Of a DNA stretch of 64,000 bases, positions 1-13,161 are shown piece by piece. Position numbers and translations under genes: made by a program. Each line of letters begins with the position of its first letter. The stretch's first letter is position 1. The notes beneath the pieces were generated by a model that did no database searches, was not told the DNA's origin, and saw only the letters and a program-made list of their open reading frames with translations. The stretch lies in assembly GCA_900239685.1 (NCBI GenBank), contig OENT01000904.1, forward strand, positions 1 through 64,000, in the 5' to 3' direction. Origin of the DNA: Rotaria macrura (taxonomy: Eukaryota > Rotifera > Eurotatoria > Philodinida > Philodinidae).

Positions 1-734
1 ATTAGAGGGGGGTTTCTTGCAATTTTCAAATAGGGTCGATTTTGCTAGGATATCGGCCCCCGTCCTTTGATGAGCATGTGACAAGCGTCATAACCACAAA
101 GAATTTCGCTATCATTCTCCTTGAGCGAAGCTATACAAAACAAATGATGATATATGGAAAAAAAAAGAATTCTTAATTAATATTATTACTGATTAAAATG
201 AGATTCATCTAGTAATGATTGCGTTAGAATACGATGAAGTGAAAGATTTCAATGGAAATGTATTTGATTGAGATTTCTAAACACCAATGGGAAAGTTGCA
301 GTCAATAAACCTGCATGTGATGCGTTAATGCATTCATTCGATTCGATTCGATTCGATTGAATTTATAGAACTTGAATGTATGATTGATTCATCGTTGATA
401 AGCATTTCTCAACTAGACTATTTTTAGCCTTATGTTCAAACGTAAACACTATGATCTTTTCATAGAATTCGGTAGAATTACCATGGTTTCATCGTGTGCT
501 CACCTTGACTATGATATATGCTTTCTATTGCTTTCAGTGTGTTTCTATTTAGAAAAAAGCAATACCTGTGTCACGACTAGATTTACATTCATCACTCTTT
601 TGAACGTTCCTTGTTTTCTGTATTGACTTAACTATTGTTAGCAAATCTATGCAAGGACTTCGCTGATGAGAATGGCATAAATTCTATTTATTTCTCATAT
701 TTAAGAAGAAGAAGACCAACGAAGAACTTAGAGC
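1..734. other. Spacer upstream of the deacetylase gene
   Basis: No coding sequence is recognised here. The only visible structure is a short run of the pentamer ATTCG, about four copies near 336-358. The deacetylase promoter should lie in this stretch, but no TATA box or other motif could be identified with confidence. Confidence 0.5.
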
Positions 735-1890
735 ATGAATGATGTAGACACAGAAGATTTTAGTGTTTTATTTGACGATAGCCAATCAAATGTTAACACG
801 AAAATCCAGGCAGAAGTCAAGTCCGATTACGAACCCATTCATTTACCATTATCAATAGTTGAAATCTTAAGAACGTGGGCAAATTCATTATCTGAATCAT
901 CGTCATATCGTATTGGTGTTTCTCCGTGCGATTCGTATTCATTAGATGCAATGTTTATACATACATGGGGTGAATCACATGTTGAACAGCCTGATCGTTT
1001 GACTTCCATAATTGATTATTTACATAATTGTTTTTGGAAAAATCATCAAGCACGGTGGAAATGTATTTCAGGACGGATGATAAACAATGACGAAATTCAA
1101 ACTTGTTCATTCGGAAACATTTCTGACAGCATTCCTATTAGTCGAACGTGGAGAAGTGGTAGATCATATTCCATCTATGCGAACGCTTTCGTATGCTAAC
1201 GCAGGGTACACTTTTAGAAGCGTAGGTCCCATTATTGCGCGTGCTTGTCGAGTAGCTGCTGGTACAACGATTAATCTCATTTCATCTATTGTTCGACATG
1301 ATATTGATTTTGCTTTTGCTTTTGTTCGTCCGAGTGGTCATCATTCATCTACGGATCAAGTTGGAACATTTTGCGGTCTCAATAATGTAGCAATCGGTGC
1401 AGTATATGCAGTGAAAATTCTTCAACTAGATCGAGTTCTTATTCTCGATTGGGATGTTCATAGAAGTGGAGGGAGCGAACAAATTTTTGGACAAATTTCA
1501 AATCAAGAAAAATATCGACTTATTGATATTTATGCTGCGTTTGGGAAAACTTTAAATTCGCATAGTCTACCGTTGAACTGTTATCTAATTGATGTTTTTC
1601 AAGGAAATGAATTACCAGGTGATGAGAAATATCTTCAAATCTTTGACAATAAGGTGATACCAGACATTGTTCAGTTTCGTCCATCGTTAATATTGATTTC
1701 TGCTGGTTTCGATGCTGCTCAAGGAGAATCTGAAGAATGTGCTAGATTGACACCCAATGGATATTTTAACATGACGAAAAAATTAAAAGAATTAAACATT
1801 CCTTTGGTATTCGTTTTAGAAGGTGGTTATCAACAACAGTCGTTAGTTCAATCGATAGCAGCAACATTTCAAGCCTTACTCGATCTATAA
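735..1890 (+). CDS. Class II histone deacetylase-like protein, one-base frameshift
   Basis: Zn-dependent lysine deacetylase of the HDAC class II type, which removes acetyl groups from lysines of histones or other proteins. It lies in two overlapping frames. The first (735 to about 1103) gives an acidic N-terminus and an HVEQPDRL block resembling the class IIa HPEHAGRI region. The second (about 1105-1890) gives VHSETF, RPSGHH (the active-site His pair), LDWDVH (zinc-binding Asp and His), SAGFDA (third zinc-binding Asp) and a final LEGGY holding the active-site Tyr. Reading DEIQT into VHSE restores family continuity if one T at 1103-1104 is surplus. No GT...AG intron of plausible length explains the shift. 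The usual DVHHGNGT has become DVHRSGGS, and the loop after it lacks the usual conserved residues. With the frames joined the protein is about 384 residues. AATAAA occurs at 2010. It could be a decaying paralogue or an assembly base error. Confidence 0.85.
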
Positions 1891-3665
1891 TCATATAGAT
1901 TTTGATACTTTATATATACGTATATTCATATCTAAAACTAATGGATCATAGGCTATAGATCGACGAACTTGTGGATGCAGGTAATTGTGATGTGGGTGTT
2001 GAGAGATCGAATAAATACACGTGATGCTCACACTCACACTCTCTCATCATTCGATTGAGGGACTGTTTTAGTTTTTTGTCGCATTAACGTTGAAGGAGAC
2101 TGTTAAGAAGAAAAAGAAAACTATTACACACCCATACTCACTTAAAAGAAGCGACTATTTTCCGTCTTCTTCAAAGTAAATGTTATGTATTTTCCAGGTT
2201 TTTCAACGAGAAACACGCAATAGTGCCGAAGCTGATAATGATGGCGTTGGCTGATTGTTGAAATATATATATCAAAGAATATTGTGGTATTGAGCTTTTT
2301 GCATGAAAATGAAGTGAACGTACCATTTTTTCACCAACTGAAATCTTCATTAGTGTAACTTGTTTTCCATGGTAGCCTGCTGTTGACTTGCTAATTTAGC
2401 TCATCCTAATCACGTTTGCTTTGCAGGCCTCGCACATAAAACGAACTATTAACTCGACAGTTCTGAAAACTTATAAACGCTGTAGAAGACTTGGTACGTT
2501 GTGACACACGTCATGATCTGAGTCATAAGCAATACTAGGTATATTATGGATGTACTATTATAATTCTCAGACTGAATGACTACTAGTTTCAAAACATGTA
2601 AGGTATAGCATCTCGTGATAAAACAGTGGCCTATGATTTGAACAAACTTTTGTATTGGTTTGAGTGTAGAACTCAGGAAATTTTACAATTAATCGAACTA
2701 AGGGATACGTCAGTTCCAGTAAGTGAGCTACCCCGTTTACAGATACCAGTTTATTAGCTAAAACCTAATTAGAACTCGTGCATCTCTTCAATTAGCTAAA
2801 ACTCACACTTCCAAAAATAACAACCGATTTAGCTAATCTTCAACTTAAGAGCATACATCGATAGCATCTCATTAAATATATCCACTGCTTCCATCTGATC
2901 CTTCCAAAGAGTTCAGCAAAAATGTATTCATGCATCGGAGAAACAAAATCATTTTAATTCGATCACTAACACAAGCTAAATTTTGTTTTGGAGTTTGATT
3001 CCGTCAGCAGTTTTTCCTAGTGCAATTATTGCTTTTCATACACGAGCGTCACATTTAGTAGCATAAAAATCTTATATTAATAGATGCTCTAGTGTTTGCA
3101 AGAATCTTCTATTAATAAATGAGTATTTACGTTCTAGATATATACATCATCAATAGCTATTAAATGAGAAGTTTCAAAAAAACAGATAAGCGCAATACAA
3201 GAAATAGCAATCAAATACTTCTTTCATTCTATCGTCAAGACCTCGGTGCAAACGAAGCAGCTTTCTTATTTTTGTATGAGGATGTGAGAGATCAAATGAA
3301 AGATATACCCTATTTTTTATTCCTATTTGCGCCAAAAAACGTTATAGTGCATTGCAACGGAGGATAAAAGTGTAAAAAATGTTAAGGTGAAAAAGTTTAA
3401 GTAGGAGATTGTTTTAGGTTCGAATATGACATATGAATTTAATTGTTTATCGATCGAAAAAATGCGTACAAACCTGTGAAATTTTCAATGACAAGAAACA
3501 TAAGTTTCATTGATGTTATCATTTTATTACATATCTATCGACGATTTAAACGAAGTATTCAATTACGAAGATCGCTTACAACTGAAAGGAGCTTCTTTGT
3601 ACGAATGGTTTCCATAAAAAATATTTTTATGATAATGCGATCTTACAATGATGCATCATTCATAG
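1891..3665. other. Intergenic spacer
   Basis: It holds the deacetylase 3' end with AATAAA near 2010 and otherwise AT-rich sequence. A 67-codon ORF at 3164-3367 and another starting at 3443 have no recognisable motif; the second runs into the inverted-repeat element, so neither is called a gene. Confidence 0.5.
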
Positions 3666-3965
3666 GAGAGCTCCGCGGACACGGGACGAAGCGGGACGAG
3701 TTTTGGATTCGTTCTGCGTCCCGCAAGGAATATTTTCTTCGTTTTTAAGCTGAAAAACAATTCTTTTTTGTGACTTTTCATCAGAGAAGTGTTGCTTTCG
3801 GTCAAAACAACTGACTCAACCATTTCAAGTCCCAAAAGGTAGTGTTTTACTAATGAAACAGTTCGGAAATTTTTGGTAAACCATGTCAGATGGGACACAG
3901 GACTGAAAAATAAAAAGTAGGCGGGACGGGATGGGATGACTTTTTTGTCGTCCCGATGGGTTCTG
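3666..3965. mobile_element. Non-autonomous hAT-like element, copy A
   Basis: A roughly 300-bp block is flanked by the exact 8-bp direct repeat ATTCATAG (3658-3665 and 3966-3973), as expected of a target-site duplication. Its ends are imperfect inverted repeats: GAGAGCTCC on the left, and GGTTCTG on the right, which reads CAGAACC on the other strand. Just inside lie GGGACGA-type repeats on the left and GGGACGGGATGGGATG and GTCGTCCCG on the right. CAG-type ends and 8-bp duplications are hAT hallmarks. There is no transposase. A minus-strand ORF across it (3656-3898) is treated as incidental. Confidence 0.65.
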
Positions 3966-6241
3966 ATTCATAGGATATTGATATGATGGGGGAAAAGAAT
4001 TCAAAATTGTTACATTCTATCTCATTCAATCTTTATGCAAGATTCAGCTTTTTGCTATTCAATGCCTGTCAACGCATGATATCCATACATAGATTTCGAT
4101 AGATAAAACTGTATCGTACATGTATTTATTTATAAATCGAATGAAAACAGCATTGAACATGATAAAAATATGTTTACTGCTATGAAATAAGTTAGCAGGA
4201 TGTATCTTTGGCGACAATAAAAAACTTTAGAATGAAGATGGTTTGGAAACCAGCACTAAACACAAGGTTTTTTCAATCGAGTTGGAATGTGTCATATGAT
4301 GTCACATTAGATAAAGACATTGCTTTAAATATGCCCAAGTAACTTGTTCGTCGCATACACAGATAAAGAATCATGGGCTATCTGATGACAAATGCAATTG
4401 ATGTGCAATAGCATATGAATAGTTATCTAGTTTTTCAAATGAACAGAAACATAAAATTCTGATGTTATTATGAGAGGTTCACTTAAGAAACAGAAATGTA
4501 TCTGTGAACTTAACAAAATTTGATAATAATGGAACGAAAACTGAATGAGCGCCACTAGGTATTGCACATGTTCAATAGAGAAATATGTTGAAAATAACAC
4601 AAAGATAGTCAGTATAATTGTCATTTCTGTTGCTAGCATCAGTATTATTCATACCAGTTGATACTGATCTATTCAGAGAGGAAACATATACGAGTACGAT
4701 ACACAATCCATAGGATTGGAACGAGTTCAGAGGTTTTTGCATTGAATAGGCTCAACTTAACAGTCTTTGACCAATGATTACATTCAACGACGACAAACGT
4801 GAAAATAATTACCTAATAATCAATATTTGCATAAAAAACATGATATGATCTGCTATAGCTAGTGATTATAATATCTGTAGTTAAATGCATCAAACTAATA
4901 CTGATCGTACTTGATCCATGGAGGGGAAAATAATGAACGCGTGATATTTGATTAGAGTTTTTTTAATTCAGGAATGAAAAAATCTATATTTGTGTCCAAT
5001 ACAATATTGATTCAAAATGTCTAAAAGAAAACTAATGATCGAAAATATTATCTGTAATAGGATTGTTTTACACATGAAAAATAGTTAATCGTCATATAGA
5101 AGTTAATTATAAGGTTATATTGAACAAGATTTTGTCTACAATTTCCAAAGCCACTCTGATTTTTTATAGAAAAACAAATTCTCCATTTCTTTGTATAGTA
5201 TAATGAGAAGATACGTAATTCCACTGTTCTGTTTTTCAAAATAGTACCTCTTTTTTATTCGACTCTCTTATACTGCACCAACGGGTCCCGCATTCGAATC
5301 GATTGAATGAGCAGGTCATGGTACACACAAAAATCAACTTGAAAACAATGTTTGATCATTCGATCATCGTAAATGCATCATTTACTGAGGAGAATCAATC
5401 AGCACATCAATTAATTATTTCATTACGCTGTAGACTGCTAGTTCATTATGGAGCATTTTTTAAAATTTTAAAATTTTAATTATACAACATCTCAAAGATG
5501 ATTGTGATTATTTCCAATGGTGTCATTCAAAATCATATATGCTATATGATTCATGAGAAAAAGTTAATGTAACTAACGATATCTCCTAGTGGTATTCACC
5601 ATTGTTGCATGCCTAGTTGATACACATGCATAATTAATATGAATATAAACGAAGAGAAAATTTTTCTAACATGTTCAATAAGACATCATTCAATATTTTT
5701 CCACTTGAATTTCGATATTCCTTAAACTTTTCATAGAAAAAAAAACTGAATCTCTATGGTTCATGTTGCGACGATGACATTGATATTGATACCTAATTTA
5801 TTTATTGTCAATGACTAAACGTCATTACGAAACAGAAAAAAAAACTTCGTTGTTGATACTTCGATTGATCCGAATATTTAATGAAATGATTAATGAAATG
5901 CATGAAACAGTCATAGACAATTATTTTCTTATGATAGTTTTCATGTATACATATACACATGTGTACCTGTATTTATGCGTATATATAGATATATATATAT
6001 ATACATCATATTGCGTGACATACCTGTGTATATCTGCGCATTTAACGTAATATCTATTTTACTTTTTATGTAATACTTACATGGGATTGAATAATAGTCC
6101 AACGAATAGAAACGAACATTCGATAGTTACAGATGAGCGAACATTACATTTATATAAATAAAATAAATCTACTTTCGATATACTCATATACCATATAGAT
6201 CAGTTCAAACTAATCAACCAAATAAGAGGCAACATACAAAA
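3966..6241. other. Intergenic spacer
   Basis: AT-rich sequence with no supported gene. Visible structure is limited to a TTTTAAAATTTTAAAATTTT palindrome near 5460 and a short TA-rich microsatellite near 5985-6003. Short ORFs here have no recognised motif. Confidence 0.45.
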
Positions 6242-7451
6242 ATGAAAAGCAACTATGAATATAGTAAAAGAAAAATTCTTTTCAAAATGTTTCTTTTTCA
6301 AATTTTCTCGTCTGTTTATCTGACTAATTAGATTGGACTCAACAACAAGGTGGTCATTATTCACTTGGAGATACATCTTTACATTCTGTTCATGGAGAAG
6401 TTCATGCTGGGCCTCATTCAATACCAGCACATGCTGATAATGGAGCTGATCCTACCCTATTAAATAATAACAATAATAATAATAATAGTAACAGTGATGA
6501 TTCAGGTGCATTCGTCACTGCAGGAACAGCTGGTCAACAAGGTTTTGATGTTCGTACATTAGGCTTAAGTGAACAAGAATTACAGGAGACGGGTTTACAC
6601 CCATCATTAGTACAAAATGGTCGCCAACTCCCATTAGACCAATATAAAATCAATTACGATCCAAATCCAATTATTATTAGAAAGCAAATCCCTGTCGAAA
6701 TGCCGACATACAAACAACAGGTCATTGTTCGATATCGTAAGAAGAGCAAAGAAAAATCCGAAAAATGCCATAGTTAAGTCAAGTTTGTTTTCTTTTATCT
6801 AGTTCGACCACCGACACCACCTTCACCAGGTCCATTAATTATAAAAGAAGTTCGAGAACCTCAACCGGCAGCAGCACCACCACTTGTGATACGTACACGA
6901 GCACCTCGAGAAAAAACGCCACCACCTATTGTTATTCGAGAAGCACCACCAAATCTACCTCATATTGATACTAATCCACAATACGTCACACGTGTTATTC
7001 GTAATAATCAACCATCATATTCATCTTCCTCATTTCAGCAACAGCAACAACAACCACAATATCAACCCTATCAGCAACAACAACAATATCAGCTATATCA
7101 ACAACAACAATATCAACCATTTCAACAACAACAACAACAAGAACAGTATCAACAATATGATTCATTTGACAATGGTACAGTGAACTACAATCAATTTAAT
7201 GATATTCAAGAAGGAAATCCATATGGAAATGCACTACACAATTTTGGAGAACAACAAGACATGTCATGGATTACAGAAGTTGTATCAAGTAATGGAACTG
7301 CATCGATAGCTCCACCTCATCTGCTAGGTAAGAGAAAAGACAGTGATGATTTTTCATTAGTTTTTAAAAGAACAATTTATTTATGTATGCATTTATTTAT
7401 ATTGTAGATGATATCTATCGAGCAGTAAATAATCAATTGCCACGTGTATAA
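6242..7451 (+). CDS. Pro/Gln-rich protein of unknown function, four exons
   Basis: Function is not recognised. Phase-consistent exons are 6242-6263, 6332-6736, 6803-7327 and 7408-7451, with introns of 68, 66 and 80 bp and GTAAAA/GTAAGA donors. The predicted protein is about 331 residues. The first part is Asn-rich, with eight consecutive Asn, and contains LGLSEQELQETGLHP. A middle segment with RPPTPPSPG is followed by LIIKE, LVIRTR and IVIRE, so a short hydrophobic-charged motif recurs between prolines. Next come Gln/Tyr-rich repeats of the type QYQPYQQQQ (about 7035-7160). The C-terminus is short. AATAAA follows near 7558. A disordered scaffold or epithelial/cytoskeletal repeat protein is possible, but nothing decides this. 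The first exon is the least certain. Confidence 0.7.
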
Positions 7452-8053
7452 TCGATCAAATTTTATGCTTTTTTATTGTCGTCATTTTCATTATTGTTTA
7501 CCTATGCATAGAATTCGATGTAGAAAATTTCACGTAGTGTTGAAACAAACTAATAATAATAAATAAAAATATTTAACCATATGATACCATAATTTTTCTG
7601 TGAAAAAATCCAGCCAAAAAAGAAAACAAGAATAAAACAAAGAAATCCTCTGACATCTGCATCTGTCTATGTAACATAGACACTTTTTTCCTTCCTTTGT
7701 ATTGAACCTTGTTTTTTTTAATATAAAAAAATAATGTATATGCTGTTTCATTATCATCATTTTTTCATGAGGAAACAGAAAAAAATGTCACGCACGTGCA
7801 AAACATACATTTATCGTCATTGAAGATTTATTTCATTAAAACACGATCTGTTTGCTTTTGTTGACTTCTATTCATTTTCTCTCTTCTAAAATCAACAGGC
7901 AACGTACTTCCCATTATTCATGTCAATATAACAAAATGTTTAATATTTTCACTACATTTTCATGTAATTACAATTCTCTGACTTGATCACAAAGTACAAT
8001 ATCACACAAAGTAGAAAGCTAGGTTTTTCTTCGATTAAAAGAAGCAAAAAATA
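7452..8053. other. Short intergenic region
   Basis: It holds the 3' end of the Pro/Gln-rich gene (AATAAA at about 7558) and the presumed promoter of the next gene. A pyrimidine-rich stretch ending in AAAAG just before the next start (about 8026-8041) resembles a splice acceptor. No gene is seen. Confidence 0.45.
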
Positions 8054-11000
8054 ATGGAGACTGATTTGTTACCGAACGTAACTGGAAACGTTCAAACACT
8101 TCGAAATCTTTGGAATGATAAATCACGACAAGAACAAAAGCCTGTAAATCAAAAACTAGTTACTTCTCTGCAATATTCACAATGGTCACCGGAAAAATCA
8201 ACGACGAATAATTCAAAAACCACTGTTAGTTTGGATGAAATACGAGTTAATAATGAATCCAAACCTACAATCCCTGCTGAAAGTAAGATAATAATTATAC
8301 ACTAATATGCAGACGATTCGAAAATGATTTCAGATCATTTTTAAGTTTAATGAACATAGCCGAAGGATTGTCTTTCCTTGAAATATCAAATACTGTTCTG
8401 TTTAATATTTTTAGAAACATTCAGCTCTAATTCAATCGAACCATCGTCATCAAGTAAGGATATCGATGATTTTTTGTCGTTTCCTCCTCCTCCGCCACCA
8501 CCACCATCTGTTAATTTTCAACGACAATCTCAATCAGTTGTCACACTTCAACAAACAATTGTCAAAATGTTTGATAGTGATAAAAACAAATCTCATGCTA
8601 AGCACATAAAAAATAATGGTATTCGACATTGGCATTTAGCACGCCATGTATTTCGTAGTGGTCTGATATTTAGTCCATCGCGACGTGCATCAGATAGTAT
8701 ATTACCATTCTTAATAAAAACACGAATAGCTCAGTATAGTTGTCGAACTGAAAGTCTTGATAGTATTCAGACTCAAGCACCATTTCAAAATCTTATAGAT
8801 TATGTTTCATTTAATGATAATGAAAAGATAAATCCATTAGAACAAAAACCAATCGTTAAACGTACTACATCTGATACACGTTACTGTGTACAACGTAATA
8901 AATTAAATGATACTATTGCTCAGTACGAAATAATAATGCGTCATTTAAAAAATTATGAAAAATTTAAAACAACCTATCCAATGGCATCGCCAATCGACGT
9001 AGAAAAAACAATAAAAACACCAGAGCTAATAGTAAAACAGGATGAATCTATTCAAGGAACTTTAACTAATAAATTATCAATTCGTAGTTCACAAACGCAA
9101 TCATTATCGCGAAGTATTGGACGTACATTTACAGAATTTATCATGAATGATCTTTTATCGTCAACTACATCGAAGCCCGTGTCAAATTTTCAATTACATT
9201 CGAATAGTGTTCATACAGCATCGCAAACTGAACCATCCGAATTGATTCAATCAACTGAATTACATGAAATCAATCAACAAATGGAAGACAGCGAATCTCA
9301 TCAACAAATCGACCCTATATTCATCGAAGAAACAAATGAAATTCTCGATCAATTCAATGATGTCATTACTAATAGTGAAGTTGAAGTTCAATTAACTCCC
9401 AACAGTAAAATCAATGTTATTATTGTTAATTCTCTTCATACAGACGAAGACAATAGTGTAAGTTGATAATACGGAAACACATGATATGGCACGATGCTTT
9501 TTTCTTTCATATTTTTTAGACACAACTTCAAGAGAAACCAATTATGCAACGTTTATTTGAAGGAAAAAAAACTGCCTATACTGCAGAAGACTTGACGATG
9601 GAATTCAAACGAATACGTATGCTCATAGATTATAGAATGTTATGATTAATTTCGTTTTTTTATTTTTCTAGCCGACGAATTAATGGCAACATATGAAACA
9701 GCAAAGAAAAAATGTTTTCTTTCATCAGAACATCTTCTAGTACGTATCGATTTAAATGATCGAATGATTACTCTCCATATTTTTGTTAAGCATGATTAAA
9801 TTTATAGAAACGGAAAAACTAAAATGAAAGTTAAGAAGATTTTTAAAATTTAGTAAAAACTATTGATTCAATATTGTTAATTTTTTTCACTGAAATGTTG
9901 AGGGGAAACTATTTTTTTTAATCTAATTTATCGTATATTGTATGATTTATGACAAGAATGAATTATATTTACTTTAATGAGTTAGTCAAAAGAAAAATGC
10001 GTCTTGACAAAGGAAGTCCTCCTCATTGACTAATCACTTTTTGAGTCCCGAACATATGAATCATGTAGATTCACATGAAATATGGATACGATGTGTATTT
10101 ATGTGCGTGTCTACTTGCTTGCTTTTCTTGTGCTTGCTTTACGTAAATCGACATCAATACCTTCTATTAAATACAACTCATTTACTATTACGTGTTTGGG
10201 ATACATATTATTACTGAAATCTAACCTTGACGAAGACAGCCTTGATTTAGTTGTTTTTTTAATTTTATGACATTGAATTTGTCATTATATGTTGAGAATC
10301 AAAACTTTAGAATGTAGTATAAAAATACAATTCATTCATGTTCGGTTTGGTGGAATTTTATTTCTCGATAGATTTTTGTACATTCACTGTTTTCTTTGGA
10401 ACAGTAATAATCACTAGTAGAAAACAATGTCTTAATTTCATACTCATCTCTTCGTTTCAATACTGAACACATATGAACGATCATTAACGAAAGAATAGAA
10501 TTAACTTTACTGAAATGAAAGTAATACAACTGACTAAATGAGGATTTAATCTAGTTTGATCTTTTCGCTACAACTATTTCTTGCTAACTATCATTTGGTT
10601 TCTTTAGCGCTTCATTCATATTAGCAAGCGATAAGAAAAATTTATGGTGCAATGTAATTAGGGTGTCACTAAATGATTTAAAATAATTCTTTGACTATTA
10701 ATACTTAAATAAGATCTGTGAATTCCGACTTGAAACTTTAAATATGTTCTCTCGTCGATTTTCGTAATAAAATCAACCCGTACTCTCTATCAATAGCTAT
10801 GTAGCACTAGAAAATATTCCATATAGTGCGTGTTTTTATTATAAAAGGAAACTAATTATCATGACACACTAAATTGTTGATATGTTGAGCCATATGAAAT
10901 TCGATCATCATAGAACTCTATTAATATGAATCAATAATGACAATTTGACACAGTATACATAAAATAGATGGAATTATATAAGTTGTTTTTCGATACAAAT

Positions 11001-12599
11001 TTCATTGCTAATAATATTCTTTAAATGAATACTAAACGGGCGTCTAATATTTGTTGAAGATACGCTGAATAATCTTTTGTGACGTTGTATATTTTAAACG
11101 TATGTTTGGCAATTTCTTATCGATGTGAATGTTCTTTCACATGGTAGATCTTATTTGTATGCATGAAAATGTGAATTCATAGTTGTACTAAAACATGAAT
11201 TATACATTTTCTTGTAAATAAATGTGATCGTTTATTTGAATCTGGCATTGAACAGACGTATTATACGATAGTTCATTCAATAGTAAATAAATGTAAACGG
11301 TCAAAGTCAATCGAAATTTTTTATATGAGTCACATAAAAATCTAAATGACTTTATTTCGACGAAGTTAGAGATCATATTACACGTACAACGTACTCAGCT
11401 GTGTTTCTAATATCAGTAAAAATCCAGTAGTATCAAGGGACATGATACACTTTTATGATTTTCTCTTACATCTATGATTATATCGCTTGGTTCAGTTACT
11501 GTAGTTTCAAGTGACTGAATCGAATACCATGAAGCGTACCTGTCGAAGCAATACTCCGTTTGACTCCATAGAGACTACTGAATCTTATAAGTCTACAGTA
11601 TAACAGACAAAGGAGTATCTATGTTTATGTACATCATCTTGGTATAAATGATGTTTTTCACAATTTTAAATTAGTATTTTATGATGAGATTCAAGATAGA
11701 TTGATCGTAAAAACGAATTGGCATTCGTCCTATATATAAATATACGTATTACACTTACATAGGTAACAGTTACCCAACATAGCAAAACTAATGTTGATAG
11801 AATCGATGAACCCGATCTTTATTGTAGCTCAACTAATTTTAATTGTCATTATTTATCATTTGTAATGTATATTTTCTGTTGAGTCTCAATTGCACTAGCT
11901 GTTCGAACTTGATAATCCATCTTGTTTTGTTTTTCTTATAATCATTTAATCAAATGATTTACTTTGTAGTATGCAACCAAGATGACTAAAGTTGATCGTC
12001 GAGGTTATAAACAACGTCTTCGACTATTATGCCTAACATCGGAACGAGTGTATATAATAACGAAAAAAGATCCATATCCAAAAGAAGGTATTCTGTTCAA
12101 AGATATTCTCGGTATTAGTTGTACGCCATGCCAGGATGGCTTTATATGTCTACATACAAGAGAAACGCGTGATGATCGAGTAAAATTTGAATTATTTCAA
12201 GTCAAACGATGTGTGTAGCTTAAACGTTTGAAATTTATAGGGTGATTGGATTTTTTTCATTGATCATCCATGTGAATTTATTACACAACTTTTTATGGTC
12301 ATGGAACGAAATCATAATGATGACAATTTTCTTAAAATTGAGTCAAAGTATGCATGATTTGAAAAGAAAAATTTGTGTATGATTGAATTTCGTGTGTTTT
12401 TGTTTGGTTGTAGATTCAAGCATGTACGTCGAAGCACAGGTTCGTTCAACAAGATATTCCAATAGATTTTTTAATTTATGTTTTTTCTTTTATTTTAGCT
12501 ACAGTAACTGATGAATGTTCAATTGAAGTTCGTCGATCCGATAAATTTCATCTTGAAGTTGAAAACTATGAAGTTTTAGTCATCGTAAGTTATTTATAA
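8054..12599 (+). CDS. Motor-less protein with C-terminal myosin-I TH1 domain
   Basis: The C-terminal half matches the class I myosin tail (TH1), a basic domain that binds acidic phospholipids. Exons in matching phase: 8054-8282, 8415-9457, 9520-9616, 9672-9739, 11970-12200, 12241-12347, 12414-12439, 12499-12599; about 633 residues. The N-terminal ~425 residues look mostly disordered, with an eight-proline run near residue 90 and many Ser/Thr/Gln. Then LFEGKKTAY matches the post-IQ linker of myosin-I, and KVDRRGYK, LLCLTSERVYII, ILGISCTPCQDGF and GDWIFFIDH follow the TH1 order. No Walker P-loop or other myosin motor motif occurs. Uncertain points: the 2.2-kb intron 9740-11969, with a GTACGT donor; the donor of the exon ending about 12200 (a 40-nt intron, or 28 nt from 12213); and whether the last exon stops at 12599 or splices at 12584. 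If the long intron is wrong, these are two genes. Confidence 0.7.
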
Positions 12600-13161
12600 G
12601 TATTCATATTTTTTTAATTTTCATCGCGTATGATTATTGTTTTAGTACACACCGTGATCGATTTTCAACAGAACTTTTTAAAAACAAAACTATCTCGTTG
12701 TTGTTATGGCTTAAATCTTGCTATTTATTGCTTCATTGAAATAAAAGATGAAACAAATCAATTTTTGAATGAATAAATCAGAGAATTCGTATCAACATTG
12801 AATTGAAAACTTTGAGAGTTAGAGTAGTAGTTTTAGGTATGTATGAAATTGAAAAGATGCGAAATTCAAATAAAATCTGTATATTAAGTGTATATGAGTG
12901 TTTAAAAGATATTTATAACGTTATTTCATTGTGTGAAATATTAAGAAAAAAGCATTCAGTCATCACCGAATACACGGATACAAATAATTCAAGTCGTGAG
13001 CTATAAATCAGCTCGACTTAATAATGATACAAGCATGATTCATCTACTGAATTTTGTCTTCTAAGTAATATATTTTATACTACGCACGACACTGCTAACT
13101 TTACATAGGTGGAAGCTTCACTAATCACAATTATAGTATAAGACGTATTTAGATTTCAATA
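12600..13161. other. Spacer after the TH1 gene
   Basis: AT-rich sequence. A 67-codon ORF at 12803-13006 shows no recognisable motif and is not called. Possible later exons of the TH1 gene were not found. Confidence 0.4.

Noticed and set aside
1030-1071. Possible 42-bp intron in the deacetylase gene that might explain the frameshift
   Set aside because: Its length is a multiple of three, so removing it does not change frame, and it would delete conserved sequence.
3164-3367. 67-codon plus-strand ORF
   Set aside because: No motif, splice context or codon signal distinguishes it from chance ORFs in the spacer.
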